Shown: positions 11,167 through 22,570, counted from the stretch's first letter. The stretch is 64,000 bases of DNA from Orientallactaga sibirica (GCA_036365145.1 JAEOAD010000015.1:14997501-15061500); one strand, 5' to 3'. Notes: generated from the letters alone by a model not told the origin. Translations and numbers: made by a program.

Positions 11167-12340
11167 AAAAATTGACCCTGGTATATTGAGATTCTCAGAG
11201 AAATCTCACAGACAGAATCAGATTTACTAAAACTACAAAAGATTATGAATCTGAAAGTGAACATGTGTTTTGATAACTGAATATAACCATGAGCAAGGGA
11301 TAAAGTAGTTGAAAACTCTAGGAAATTCCAGGCCTCTGCCTCATCCTAGAATATTTGTACCTAAGAAATAAAAGCATTCCCATATATGTGGTTTGGTTAA
11401 CATTAGCAAAATGACTAGCAGAGGATCCTGCACCAAATTCAAAGTATCCCATGGTGTTCCTCAGGTGGATGCCTCCAAAGTGAAAGGATGGTAGAGAGCT
11501 TATCACCTGGACAACATAAGAATTCTGTGTCTTTTCAATCTTGAGTTTTATGTGCCAATAACCCTTCTCTTTTTTATTTTGTTATAGTGTATACATCAAG
11601 TTATAATCAAATGACTGGTCTTGCTGGTCTGGACACATCCTACTATCTACTAATCATTTGAGTATTTGTTTAATTCTCTAAGAATCATAGATGACCTCAG
11701 TAGAGTCATCTTTGCTATCGGAATTCTCTGTTAATAAATGATGCATCCCAACCTTGACTGAGAGCACTGTGAAGAAAGGGTTTGTGTTCCATTATCTCTA
11801 TGCCATTCACTAGTTAGCTCACTGCCTGGCACACAAAGCATAGTCTATAGACTTTTGAGTGAATAGATGGCATGATGGATGCATGTGTCAGTGGAGAGAA
11901 ATTTGGATGGATGAGGGGAGAGATCAATAGATGGATGAGGAAACAAGTGTAGCTGGAATCTTGATTCTATTCTTGCTTTAGAAGGAAACTCAGTAAGAAA
12001 ACAAACAAAAACCTTTAACCTATAGCCATGATGGATGTTGTAAAATTTCCCACAATGATAAAGAAGTTAATTCTTTCTGCCACAAACCACCTAAAATTAC
12101 TATGTGGTTGAAAATATAAGCTACCAAGTTTACCAAGAAACCTTGTAATGATGCAACAGATGTGTTGACAAGGAGCTGTTGCTGGAGCTGAACTGGAATT
12201 ATCAGTGTTCAAGGCAAAAAGAGAGAAAGAGGCATACACAGAGCTCTATATTTTTACAAGGCTCAACTGATCTGTCTTTGGAAACTCAAAAGACTTTTCA
12301 GTTTTCTTAATGATATGAAATTTGAACCTGGAAAATCAAC
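11167..12340. other. Unassigned non-coding DNA
   Basis: No clear element. Part of 11815-11850 (CACTGCCTGGCACAC) could be the 3' end of an L2 or MIR copy. A GATGGAT-rich stretch lies near 11865-11940. Confidence 0.4.
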
Positions 12341-12344
12341 CTTT

Positions 12345-12495
12345 GGATTCTGATTCAGTCATTTACTACTTTCATGACCTCTGGCCCAGCTTCTCCTGCT
12401 TGATATGAGTTTCCTCATCTGTCAAATCAGCATGATAACTTCAGTCCTACAAAGCTTGTGGAGTTAGTACAAATTGGGTGACATCCATTGTATGA
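12345..12495 (+). repeat. MIR SINE
   Basis: Clear MIR order in sense: GGATTCTGATTCAGTCATTTACTAC, TCATGACCTCTGGCCCAGC, then GAGTTTCCTCATCTGTCAAA. The last block is the most recognisable MIR core motif. Confidence 0.75.
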
Positions 12496-13379
12496 GATGG
12501 AATGAGAAGTGAATGACCATCTATAGTAGGCACATATTGTTTGTCCATCATGAGCCTTCCATCTGGGAAATGTTGCTCCTGTCCCAGCTTCATCTTCTCC
12601 CAAATTCAGCCTCACTGTGCATCTTTGGCAGACACAGGAAGGGATGCATGATCCATTGGGGTCATCAGGGCTCGTTTCCCCCTACATTATTTAACCTGGG
12701 ACCACAAAGCAAAACTCTTTCACTGGAATGACATGAGATCTGTAGGATTTAGGGGAACATTCCATAGACATGATTCAGTGGCAAAATAGATAAGAAAAAC
12801 CTAAGCAAAAGAAGCTAAAACAAGTGTTACACAAGATGCAGCATGGTCCGCAACAGCTGAGGCAAGGCTCCAGATGTCCTGAGACCAGCTGCACGGCTTC
12901 TCTTCCTCTGCAGTGGAGAGACAGCATGTGTTACTGTCCACATGAAGCCAAGCTTCCAATCCATCTGCAAACATAACCTACTTGGAGAATCAGAGTCCTT
13001 GCCAACTCATCACTTATTACCTCATTATATGGGGCATGAACACAGGGACATCTGTAAATTACTTTGCAACTATTCCCTGAGCTTAGCAAACATACAATAA
13101 TCATCTGTTTCATAAATCATTATAGCCCATGATAATATAAGTATTGGTATGTAAAGAGCTCTAATAATTAGCAAATGGAATTGAGTGACTTTTTGAGAAG
13201 AGTAATGCTCCTCTAAGAAAACTCTCTGCACACAAAGCACATGTTTTCATCATTTGATATAGTGTTAAGAGCAAGTCATTTCAGAACAGTCCAGAAGAAA
13301 TGTGGCAATGACCCATAATTTTAAACTCAACCATAGCTGAACTAGTATTTACCAATGACAATGTGAGAAGTAGAGTGTC
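12496..13379. other. Unique non-coding DNA
   Basis: No recognised repeat, exon or RNA gene. Confidence 0.4.
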
Positions 13380-13560
13380 ATAATCAGATTCTTCAAGTTT
13401 GAAACCCAGCTTTGCACTTGGTAAACTCTCAAATCTTCAGTTTCTTACATAAAAAATGATAATAAGATAAAAAATAGATAATAAGATTGAGTTTGATAAT
13501 AAGTATCCAAGTGTATAGCACATAGTAGGTTCTAAAGATAAACTCTAGTTAATATATTGA
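13380..13560 (+). repeat. MIR SINE
   Basis: Order GAAACCCAGCTTTGCACTTGG, CAGTTTCTTACATAAAAAATGATAATA and GTGTATAGCACATAGTAGG matches a sense MIR including its 3' end. Confidence 0.7.
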
Positions 13561-13565
13561 TATTG

Positions 13566-13566
<1 letters not shown>

Positions 13567-13623
<57 letters not shown>

Positions 13624-13630
13624 TGTGTGA
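13567..13630. repeat. (TA)n(TG)n compound microsatellite
   Basis: About eleven TA units pass into about fifteen TG units, with one TA interruption near the end. Confidence 0.95.
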
Positions 13631-13779
13631 TGTAGATAGATGATAAATAGATCGATAGACTGACACTTTTATCCTAAATATAGGAAAATTTTTCTCAATA
13701 ATGTTCTCAATAATGTATTTGATTCAACCCAAACGTACCCCCCTGTAATTCCAAATTAAAAGAGAACTTTGCAAAACTT

Positions 13780-14310
13780 TCTAAAGTCAGTGGAACAAAG
13801 CTTTCTTCAGTGTAGTTTGATTCCCAAAATAAGACTGTAAACTGGTGTCTTTCCTGCTCTCTATGTCCCAGGCCAAGGTATCACTGTGAAGTGCCTTGTT
13901 TTCCCCAGAAGCAGGGCATTCATTAAGTTTCACTCTATCCCAGCAACACCCCTCAGCTGATAAGCACACCAGCTTCCCAAAACCTCTTCCCTACAAGTGC
14001 CAGGAAAATCCTCTGTGTAATTGTCAGAGGTTCCAGGCCTTTGAAGAGCCAAGCTTATCTGTATGGCTCCTGCTGGGCCCAGCTCAATATAAGAAAGGGC
14101 AAGACCTGCTCTTCCAGTCTCCCTGGGGAGAGAAGAAAAGGGAATGAGCAAGAATTACGAAAAGAGATTTTATCCTGATAAATCAAGCAACTTCCCAGCC
14201 ATTCTGAGAAGATGGGATTTCTTATCCAGAGTGGTCTAATGTCTGATGGGTTTGTCTGATCCCCACCCTCAGTGTTACAGGCACTTATCCATGTTCTGAT
14301 AAATCAAGGC
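13780..14310. promoter_or_regulatory. GATA-motif cluster, candidate enhancer
   Basis: Repeat-free stretch with GATA cores on both strands: CAGCTGATAAG (13954-13964, an E-box overlapping a GATA site), CTTATCT (14054-14060), TTATCC (14170-14175), TGATAAATCAAG (14176-14187), CTTATCC (14221-14227), CTTATCC (14284-14290) and a second TGATAAATCAAG (14297-14308). A CCCCACCCTC box lies near 14262. GATA factors bind WGATAR; seven cores in about 350 bp is dense. Function is inferred. Confidence 0.45.
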
Positions 14311-15060
14311 CCACTTGGAATATCATTTCTGCCTAACCTCAGGATTCTGTGAGTTGGGGTCTGAGGCTCCCCATCATAGCTTCTATGTGTTGTCATGTGT
14401 GCCTGGCCCCCTGCAAGTGGACATCAGAGGCCATCAGGATCATGTATGTATTAGTAATTCACCTAAGCCATGGGCATCTGAAAATAATTTAACATCCAAA
14501 ATAAATAGCTATCTTTATAGTCATATATAATCTGCATATTATATACATATTTATTAATGTCTCTATATAAAATTTTATATAATGTTAAATCCAATTAGCA
14601 TCAGAAAGTAAGTTGGCATACAGAGCAAATAGGTATGTCTTGAATCATTAGGTAAATATGCTCAAATATATAGTTTATGAGATCATAAATAGTTGTGCTA
14701 TATAGAGAGATATAAGTAACTTATATGTGATTCATATAAACACCTACACTTCTGTCCATAAACACAGACCTATAACTTTATGTATAATTATAATATGAAA
14801 AGTTACATCTGGTTTAAACTTTGAAATCTTGATCTAATTAGTGTATTTAGAAAACATTGATGTAATTGACTATGATATGGCTATATTAAAATTACATTAA
14901 GAAACAATAATAGATTGTAGTGACTTTAAAATATTCCTGAGTTCTTAGTATGATATTTAGTTTTTCTCTGAATCAGGAACCCAATGTTCTATGAATGTCT
15001 AAGGCTTTCTCTTCACCCAGATGCACTACTAGTATTAAGAAGAATGGAAGAGTAGAAGCT
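14311..15060. other. AT-rich non-coding DNA
   Basis: The stretch 14500-14930 is very AT-rich with many TATATA-type runs. No element named. Confidence 0.5.
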
Positions 15061-15064
15061 ACAG

Positions 15065-15245
15065 CTCTGTGTCTGCCATATGCCAATGATGATGCTAGAC
15101 GCACTGCAGGCACTGTATCTTTAAATTTTCTCACAGCCATGTCCATTTAGACTCTAGAATTCCTATTTTATTGGTTCTAAGTTCAGAGAAACTCATGGCT
15201 AGTCCAACATATAGCCAAGATTTGATATCTGCCCAACACCAAAGT
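15065..15245 (-). repeat. MIR SINE, antisense
   Basis: Reversed MIR order: GCCATATGCCAATGATGATGC, GGCACTGTATCTTTAAATTTTCTCACAGCC, TCCTATTTTATTGG, then CAGAGAAACTC. Confidence 0.6.
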
Positions 15246-15440
15246 CCTAGTTCTTCCTTCTGCACTTCCTTACCTCCCACCAACCATCATAAGATGATTG
15301 AGCAAAATATAGGCCACTGCTTCTATGTGACCATTTTCTCTGCAATTATTGGACAGAGACTCTAGGATGTTTGCTGCCTGAATCAGACTTGATTTGTTAA
15401 GAGATCAGGGTAAATACAGATGCTGCATCTAAGAACTTGC

Positions 15441-15598
15441 AAGCAAGGAAGCAAGCAAGCAAGAAAGAAAGAAAGAAAAAAAGAAAGAAAGAGGGAAAGA
15501 AAGAAAGAAAGAAAGAAAGAAAGAGAGAAAGAGAGAAAGGGAGAGGGGAGGGAGGGAGGGAGGAAGGAGAGAGAAGAGAAGAGAAGAGAAAAGAAAGG

Positions 15599-15629
<31 letters not shown>

Positions 15630-15636
15630 CTCCATG
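15441..15636. repeat. Purine-rich (GAAA/GGGA/GAAAA)n tract
   Basis: Almost 200 bp of nearly pure purine on the plus strand, changing from GAAA units to GGGA and then GAAAA units. The Lys/Arg/Glu-rich and Phe/Ser-rich reading frames across it are repeat artefacts. Confidence 0.95.
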
Positions 15637-15739
15637 TGGCCAGGAAAGCATAAGAATGAGATAGGAAAAAGTAACAAAACAATCATTTAGACTGCTTATG
15701 ATAGTAATGTGTTTTTCTTTAGTTTAAAAAAAAAACCTT

Positions 15740-15981
15740 CCGGGCTGGAGAGATGGCTTAGCGGTTAAGGCGCCTGCCTCCTAAGCCTAAGAACGCTGGT
15801 TCCAATCTCCAGGTCCCACGTTTAGCAAGATGCAGTGAGGCAAGGGCGCAATGCCACACTTGACCACAAGAGGGAGCACACATCTGCATTTCGTTCTCAG
15901 CAGCTGAGCGGCTGCTGGCGCGCCCATTTCTATCTGTCTTCCTCTCCCTCTCTCTGTGTCTCTCAGAAAGAAAAAAAAAAA
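15740..15981 (+). mobile_element. Dip-like SINE, subfamily 2
   Basis: Head GGGCTGGAGAGATGGCTTAG, then the subfamily 2 marks CCTAAGAACGCTGGTTCCAATC, CCCACGTTTAG and CAGCAGCTGAGCGGCTGCTGG. Flanked by AAAAACCTTC on both sides (about 15731-15740 and 15983-15992), a good target duplication. A weak CTCF-like core (CCACAAGAGGGAG) sits at 15864-15876. Confidence 0.85.
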
Positions 15982-15992
15982 AAAAACCTTCA

Positions 15993-16631
15993 GTATCAAC
16001 AAAAAAAATCAAATTAAACACATTTTCTTAGTGGTCAGATTTTATTGTTAGACTGAGTTGTGTTTTCAAATGTTTGCTTCAGTTCTTATCAAATAAGAAA
16101 AGTAAACCACATCTGTAATGGTGTACACATGCGGACATGAAAACCTGCTTTCCAAATCATTGCTTTCCAGGCCAACTTCAACTTAGAGGCACTCTTCTTC
16201 CACACAGGAAACAGCTGGGAATGAGTGGGGTGGGAATCTGAAGCCACCCACTATTTAACCAGAACCATGGACCCACCAGCATCCAGTACATATCACCATG
16301 GCTTGGTCCTTCTGTTAATCTTTCAGGAGATACCTGAGGGAGATCCTCTGTCTGCTGTGTGTCAGACATGCAGAGAAATGACTGGATTATCACAGACTAA
16401 AGAGAAAAGTCAGACCCTGAGTAAATGGCTTCTAGTATATGTGCCGAGAGCTACATGCTATGGGCACAGTGCAGTGGGGGCTTCCAAGAGGAAGCTGTCC
16501 ACTCAAACGAGAGACACAATGTCCAAAGAAGAAATATCCAATCCACCTCAAGCTAGGTCTTCTTGCCAAGGAAAACCTAAATGAAACCAAGCAAATTCAT
16601 GGGAGCCATGTCCACAGCACCGCCAAAAGCA
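15993..16631. other. Unassigned non-coding DNA
   Basis: No clear repeat. Open frames up to 119 codons on the plus strand have no recognisable domain and no supporting splice sites. Confidence 0.4.
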
Positions 16632-16944
16632 TGGTGGTTTGTGTTGACTGTCAACTTGACAGGACCTAGCATCACCTGTGAGGGACTATCTTGACCAAGT
16701 TGAAGTGGGGAGACCCACCTTAGCAGGGCAGGGTTCTGGACTATATAAAGAGGAGATTGCTGGCTGAGCACCTGCATTTATCACACTGCTCTGCTTCTTC
16801 ACAGTGGGTTCACTGTGACCAGCTCCTGTCACCATGCCTCTCCTTACATGATGAACTAGAACCTGGAACTGTAAAGTGAAACAAACCCTTTCTCCTGATT
16901 TTTGTCAGACATTTTGTCCATCCACAAAAAAGACAATTAATACA
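16632..16944 (+). mobile_element. Solo LTR, MaLR/ERVL-like (family B)
   Basis: Same family as 3957-4314: TGGTGGTTTGTGTTGACTG, TCAACTTGACAGGACCTAG, a TATATAAAG box near 16743, and a CTGTAAAGTGAAACAAACC 3' block ending near TTAATACA. No clean target duplication. Confidence 0.65.
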
Positions 16945-18150
16945 AAAGACAATGATAATGTGAATGCCAACAACACTTCGGGGCCAACAGCCACCCAAAG
17001 TGGAAGCAGGATGCATCACCACTCTACACAGTCCAGGCCAAGGACAGCTTCTTTCACACAATGTTGTTGGGTTCCAGAGCAGACTGCAGCCTCTCTTCCT
17101 TGGCATGCTGTCCTCCTTTATTTGCACGTGTCTCCTCCCATGATCCTCAGCATTAGTGCTAGCTTTCTTGTGGTGCTCCTCTCTTCACAGAATTTCCAGC
17201 CAGTGTCAGCACCAGAAAAATGCAATTGGATTAGATGATTCCACAACCTTTACTAGACACATATGCTGAATAGTTCACTATGCTAAGAGTTTAGGATTAA
17301 AGTGCTCTGAGTCTAGCCCAGAAAATATACTCACAAAATTACATTAGTTGTTGTCTAGTATCTGCACTCAGAGGGATACCTGTGGTGTAAAGGCATTACA
17401 GAAAGAGGTTCATTAACACAGGATTTAAACATCTTTAGGCAGTAGGAATATTAGGGTGTGGGCAGAGTCAGCACCCCACAGCACTGTAAACATAGGGATT
17501 CAGAGAGCAGGAGCAGCTGTGCTAGGAACGGAAGTTCAGCAGCTAGAGTCAGGCCTCTCATTGTCCACAAGCACCACAGGTCACTGAGATCAGCCCTTGC
17601 CGGTTGAGCAGGCACCACACCCAAACCTGTCCTCAGCTTCATTCCCTCTTCCTTCCCCTTGATCTCCCTCCCTTCCTCTGGGAAGCTAGAGAATTTAGAA
17701 AATGAAAATACATGAACTTGAAAGCAATATCGAAAGGAGTAGGGCTCAGTAATGTAAAGAAGGAGAGAGCTCTGCTTGACCAAACTTTGGCCATGCTCCT
17801 GAAACTTCTCCCAGGCCTCTCTGTGCACCTCCATGTAAAAGCTAGTTTTAACAAGAACTCCTGATAAGTCAGTTGAACAACACTCCCACCCCTAATATCT
17901 GTCCAGTTCCCCTGTCCTTTCCATACTCTTCCCCAGGTCATGTCTGGTGATGCCAGCTCCCCTGGTTAGTTACCCTCACGGCTGCTGTTTTAATCATTTT
18001 TGCTCCATCTTGGCAGTGTGTTCCCACATGCCTGTGCTGTGTTCAGAGTGGATGAGGTCTCATCTCTTTCACTGCAAGACCATGAAGTCATGTTTCACCT
18101 ATGGTGATGGGATTTTAGTACCAGTTATGTTGCTATTAAAATATACCCAT
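16945..18150. other. Unassigned non-coding DNA
   Basis: No gene or repeat supported across 1.2 kb. Confidence 0.4.
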
Positions 18151-18374
18151 GGGGCTAGAGAGATGGCTTAGAGGTTAAGGCACTTGCCTACAAAAGCCTA
18201 ACAACCCAGATTCAATTCCCAAGTACCCACTTAAAGCCAGATGCACAAAGTGGCACATGCATCAGAGTTCCTTTGCAGGGGCAAGAAGCTCTGGTATGCC
18301 CACTTCTCTCTGTGTGTGTCTCTCTCTCTCTATCTCTCCCTCCCACTCTCTCCCCTTGCAAATAAATAAATAAA
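18151..18374 (+). mobile_element. Dip-like SINE, subfamily 1
   Basis: Complete: GGGGCTAGAGAGATGGCTTAG head, GCCAGATGCACAAAGTGGCA middle, CT-rich stretch, AAATAAATAAATAAA tail. Flanked by ATTAAAATATACCCA and ATTAAAATATACTCA, a target duplication of about 15 bp with one change. Confidence 0.9.
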
Positions 18375-18446
18375 ATATTAAAATATACTCAAGACTGGGT
18401 ACTATATGAAAGATAAAAGAAATATGAACATTAAAAACAAAAAAAG

Positions 18447-18572
18447 AGGCCAGGTGAGGTGGTGCATGTCTTTAATCCCAGCACGAGGGAGGCAGAGGTA
18501 GAGTTAGAGGCCACCCTGAGACTACATAGTGAATTCCAGGTCAGCCTGAACTAGAGTGAAACCCTACCAAAA

Positions 18573-18600
<28 letters not shown>
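18447..18600 (+). mobile_element. B1-like SINE with A-rich tail
   Basis: GGCCAGGTGAGGTGGTGCATG, then TTTAATCCCAGCAC, then the lineage-specific CCACCCTGAGACTACATAG and GTGAATTCCAGGTCAGCC blocks, followed by a 23-base A run. 7SL-derived. Confidence 0.9.
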
Positions 18601-18605
<5 letters not shown>

Positions 18606-18719
18606 AAAGACAGAGCACTAGATGCAGAACCGAGAAGACCCAGTGCTCATGCAGTGGGCAAGAGCAATTCACTTGGACACTGTCAAGTCCCTGTCTGCTT
18701 GTTTTCCTTCATTTGTTTT

Positions 18720-18805
18720 GACACATCAGACCCATTTTGAAGATAGGCAATCTGGGTCTTAGAACAGGGAGACACTTGCTCAGGGTCATAGGGCCTGGCC
18801 CTTCC
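18720..18805 (-). repeat. MIR SINE fragment, antisense
   Basis: CCCATTTTGAAGATAGGCAATCTGGGTC and ACACTTGCTCAGGGTCATAGG fit the reversed MIR core. Confidence 0.55.
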
Positions 18806-19030
18806 TTTTTGCCCATTGAAGGAAGGATATGCCCCTCTAATAAATAGGCCCTGCTCCAGAATGTGGAGAGATCCCACTGCCTGCCTTTACCTCTGGTCCT
18901 GCTGGACACAAACCTACCTCTTTTCCCAAGGTCTGTGCCACTGCAGAAATCCTCCCTGACCTAAGGTGGCATGGGGGTCTGTGGTATATGTGAGTAGTGG
19001 GCAGGTGGTAGGCCTGTTCAGTGGTGGTAC

Positions 19031-19380
19031 ATTGCCTATGTATCCACATTTAGATATACAGTCAGGTCCTGGTGTGTTTCCTTTCTGTAACATGTAACAT
19101 GCATGTATGTAGGTGTATACACGACATCCTAGTTCATGTATGGCCTGTGTATGTGGGTGAATGTCTCTGAGATATGTCCATAGATATTTTGACAGAGGTG
19201 AGGTATGTGTGTGAGTATATAGGTATGTAGTGTAAGTGTGTGTCCCCATGGGGTATGTGAATGTTTGAGTGAGGGATGGCTCTGTGATGTGTATGGAAGT
19301 GCTGAGGTATGTGTGTCTGTCGGTGTTTTTCTGTGTCTGTCTCCACGGTACGCGTGTCGTGTGCATGTGTGTGTGGATTG
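19031..19380. repeat. TG-rich degenerate repeat, first part
   Basis: Loose GTGTATG/GGTGTGTG composition over about 350 bp. The minus-strand frame of up to 215 codons across it is Thr/His/Tyr-rich and reflects ACACAC-type sequence, not a gene. Confidence 0.7.
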
Positions 19381-19714
19381 CTGCCGACCTGGCTTTTCCA
19401 CGAGCATGGAGCACACAGCTGACAAAGCACATTGCTGACAGGGAGGTGTCTGGAGAAAGTGGCATTCTCCTCCCAGCCTCAGTAAGTCCAGACAGCCAGC
19501 ATTTCGTGAGGACCCAGGCAGCCTCCAGAGGAGAAAGGCCGGGGAGACCCAGGGCACACACAGAAAGGAGGTCTTGCTATTGTTATGAGGGATACAAGTT
19601 GTTGGGTAGGGGCTGGTGTGAGAGGACTACAATCGTGTGGTGCCCCGAGGAGAGAACAAGGAGTTGCGATAGTACAGAGACAAAAGCAAAAACCCTGGGA
19701 AAGCCGGGGTGATG

Positions 19715-19885
19715 AGGGCGTGTGTGCGTGGTGAATGTGCACGTGTGGTATGTAGTGTTGTGTGTGCTGGGGCTTTATATGCGTGTGCACACGTGTAGTA
19801 CACGTGCATGTGTTGTGTGGCATGTGCGCCTGTGTATGGTTTGAGTCTGTGAGCTGTGGTTATGCATATGTATAAGCACACAAGT
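19715..19885. repeat. TG-rich degenerate repeat, second part
   Basis: Resumes GTGTGTGC/ACGTGTGG composition after about 340 bp of ordinary, fairly GC-rich sequence with several CpGs. Confidence 0.7.
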
Positions 19886-19949
19886 GGGTTTTTTTCCCCC
19901 CGCACAGAATATACTCATTCACTCATTCTTGTTCCATTTCTGACTCATC

Positions 19950-20650
19950 AAGCACAGTAAACCCTCGCTTTCCAGCTGGTTATGAAATGCTCAGCCCTTG
20001 GTGACTCCTCCTACTACTCCTTAGCCCTGAAGATGGTGCCCTGTGATTCACAGGTTGCTGGGGCCTTTGGGGGGGTCACTGTAGGAGGGCCCAAGCTTTG
20101 GAGACATCAGCAGCCATGCAGATCCTGTAAGCGGCCAGCCTTTGTTCAAGGCCTCTTAAAGTGCTTTTATCTGTAGGTTTGCCTTGAACAAAATCCTGTT
20201 CAAATGATACAAACCTGAAGATAAACCCACCTTTCAGATTACAGTCTAAACTCCACCGCCGCCCAGGGAGGAGAAAGGCGGGATTCCTGCGCCTTCAGAA
20301 CAGCTCTCGGAATAATCCCTTGAGCCTCCCTACAGGGCTCCCTTCCCCTAATGGATGCTTTGATGACAGCAGATAAAGGCCAAAGGTACTTTTATTCTCT
20401 CAGAAATTGCTCCAAATAAACAACCTTGATGATTAAAGCAATAGAAATCCTGGGAAGATTGATGGCTTGGAAAACGCTGCTGAGTGAATGAATAACTTCC
20501 CCCTTTATTTCCAAGAGCTAATATTTGTCCATATTTGCTGCCTTGTAGAGAAGAGTGCCACCTTTTTTTGTGCTGAGTGTTGGTCAGAGACAAATAGTCA
20601 CCATCTCGCTATTACTTGAACTTTAAACCCAGCTCCGTTTTCGAGGGGCA
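19950..20650. promoter_or_regulatory. Candidate conserved non-coding element
   Basis: Repeat-free and fairly GC-rich, with dense factor-like motifs: AACAAAATCCTGTTC (20188-20202), TTCAAATGATAC, CACCGCCGCCCAGG, AGGCCAAAGGTAC (nuclear-receptor or HNF4-like), CTTTGATGA (TCF-like) and GCAGATAAAGG. No coding frame is credible. The regulatory role is inferred. Confidence 0.4.
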
Positions 20651-21620
20651 GACTGGTTGTGGGCCTCCACCCATGTATCAGCCTGGATACTTGAGACACA
20701 CTTTGGGGTGGGGCCAGACACCGAAATGCCTTATGACACCTTCACAACCTCCATCTACTTTTCCTCTGCCTGCATGTCTTCAAGAATGAACTCTGAAACA
20801 TTTTCCCACAAGGCTATTCTCAGTCTATGTCTTAACAAAATCTGCCTCTGAATGCAAGAAGTCGTCTTCAACCAGGCATGATCCATTCTGTCCTCGCTGA
20901 CTTGAGAGTTTTAGTTCCCCAACCACCTAGCTGTTCAACATAGTAAGTGATTGGACAGGCTGAGCTCCAGTAGTCAGGGTCTCTGGGAAATATCCAGCTT
21001 TACAGAGAAGGGCAGGGCATTTTATGCCTATTGCTAAACTACTATAGCATGGAGGCTGAATCCACACCCTGCACATATTCCCTTCTTCCTCAGACTCAAG
21101 GGACAAATATTCACCCCATGCCCAACTGCTCAGCCTTCTGAACAATCTCCTCCACTGAAGATCACAACTCTCACATCTCAGGATTTCTTTCCACCCCAGG
21201 GTAACCCTCACCAGGCGCCACTCAGCTATCCATGATCTTTGAACTCCTTAATAAACTCCCGTTCTTGTACCCCCTTTTTTTTTTTCTATCTCAATCCAGC
21301 CTCCCATTCCCACAACTAGGAAGTGGCCGTTACTGTAGAGCGGCTCTAGCTCTGAAGCCCAGAATGTAGACTGTTTGCCTCTGACCACACCATCTTCCTT
21401 TCAGCTCATTCCACAACTTAACAATCCAGTTGTTTGGCTTCCATGAGGCTTCAAATCTCACCTAAATCCCATCAGTGACTTTCATACTCCCAGCAGGAGT
21501 TCTCTTGTCCAACCTTATGAGACTTTAGAAACTGCTTCTGTCAGTCACCAACTCCTTTGTTGGCAAGCCATTTGCTATGACCATCTTCTTCTTGGAAGTC
21601 TGCAGGATTCAAAACATCTG
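20651..21620. other. Unassigned non-coding DNA
   Basis: No repeat or gene recognised; moderately pyrimidine-rich near 21260-21300. Confidence 0.4.
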
Positions 21621-21624
21621 CCCT

Positions 21625-22020
21625 TAGATGAATTGAACAGACAATTCTCAAAAGAACAAATATAAATACCCAATAGATAGATGAAAAAAAGTTCAACATT
21701 CTTAGCCATCAGAGAAATGCAAATCAAAAACTACATTGTATTCCATCTCACTCTAGTAGGAATGACAATCACCAAGAAAACAAACTACACAAGCCTACAA
21801 CCTCAGCACTCAGGAGACTGAGGTTGCAGGACTGCAAGATCAAAGCCAACCTGAGCTATATAGCAAGCCCCAACCTCAAAAAAATACAAAAAAAAATGGC
21901 AATATATGTTAATAAAGATATAGGGAAAATGAGCCTTTATGCACTGCTTGTGGGAATATAAATTAGTATACCCACTATGGAAATCGGTATGGAAGTCTCT
22001 CAAAAAGTGAAAACTGAGGG
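21625..22020 (+). mobile_element. L1 ORF2 3'-end fragment split by a B1
   Basis: Contains a strongly recognisable L1 ORF2 C-terminal order: GAACAGACAATTCTC, AAAAGTTCAACATTC, AGCCATCAGAGAAATGCAAA, CATCTCACTCTAGTAGGAATG, then GTGGGAATATAAATTAGTA and CACTATGGAAATCGGTATGG. Interrupted at 21789-21893 by a diverged B1. Not coding: stops and changes throughout. Confidence 0.85.
21789..21893 (+). mobile_element. Diverged B1-like SINE inside L1
   Basis: ACCTCAGCACTCAGGAGACTG, AGATCAAAGCCAACCTGAGC, TATATAGCAAGCC and a short A-rich tail. The L1 resumes immediately after it. Confidence 0.7.
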
Positions 22021-22085
22021 ACTAGGGAGATTATTCTGTGGATAAGAGCACTTGTACATTCATTAAACAACTACAAAACTTCTAG

Positions 22086-22280
22086 GCTTGGAGAGATGGC
22101 TCAGTAGTTAAGTTGCTTGTCTCCAGAGCCTAATGTCCTGGGTGCAATTCCTCAGTACAGGTGTAAGCCAGATGCACAAAGTGGTGCATGCATCTAGAAC
22201 TCATTGCAGTGGCTAGAGGCCCATAATCTCTGTGTGTGTGTCTCTCTTTGTCTGTATCTCTCTGCTTGCAAATAAATAAA
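22086..22280 (+). mobile_element. Dip-like SINE, subfamily 1
   Basis: GGCTTGGAGAGATGGCTCAG head, AGCCAGATGCACAAAGTGG middle, TG/CT-rich stretch, AAATAAATAAATAA tail. A short SINE-head fragment also lies just upstream at 22019-22066. Confidence 0.85.
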
Positions 22281-22296
22281 TAATAGAAAACTTTAA

Positions 22297-22570
22297 GGCT
22301 GGAGAGATGTCTTCATGGTTAAGGCACTTGCCTGCAAAACCTAAGGACTCATGCTCAACTCTCCAGGTCCCACATAAGGCCAGACACACAAGGTGATACA
22401 AGCACACAAGGTTACACATGCACACAAAGTGGCACACTCATCAGGGGTTCAATTGTAAAGGCTGGACACCCTGGCTCACCAATTCTCTCCCCCTCCCTCT
22501 CCCTCTTTGCTCATTCACTCTCACTCTCTCACATAAAAAAAGACCAGTCTGTTGGGCTTGCTTCAAAAGA
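22297..22570 (+). mobile_element. Dip-like SINE, subfamily 3 (hairpin tail)
   Basis: GGCTGGAGAGATGTCTTC head. The middle is longer than in subfamily 1, with GCCAGACACACAAGGTGATAC, CAAGCACACAAGG and GGTTACACATG. After the CT-rich part comes CACATAAAAAAAGACC, then AGTCTGTTGGGC, then the A-rich end. The 22542-22557 stretch can form a stem with a TCTG loop. Second copy at 38.2 kb. Confidence 0.8.

Noticed and set aside
13567..13660. Possible regulatory or recombination hotspot at the TA/TG run
   Set aside because: Ordinary compound microsatellite. Nothing beyond repeat structure supports a role.
15383..15686. Lys/Arg/Glu-rich and Phe/Ser/Leu-rich frames on both strands
   Set aside because: Products of the purine tract; several frames are open at once, as expected of a repeat.
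16225..16669. Plus-strand frames of 119 and 76 codons in unassigned DNA
   Set aside because: No recognisable motif and no codon bias. The first ATGs have no supporting context. Could be tested by RNA-seq but not supported here.
17451..17941. Minus-strand frames of 127 and 100 codons
   Set aside because: No domain, low-complexity patches and no splice signals. Treated as chance frames.
18914..19561. Minus-strand open frame of 215 codons, the longest in the window
   Set aside because: It crosses a TG-rich repeat; the translation is dominated by His/Thr/Tyr from ACACAC-like sequence. No domain, and overlapping frames are open as well.
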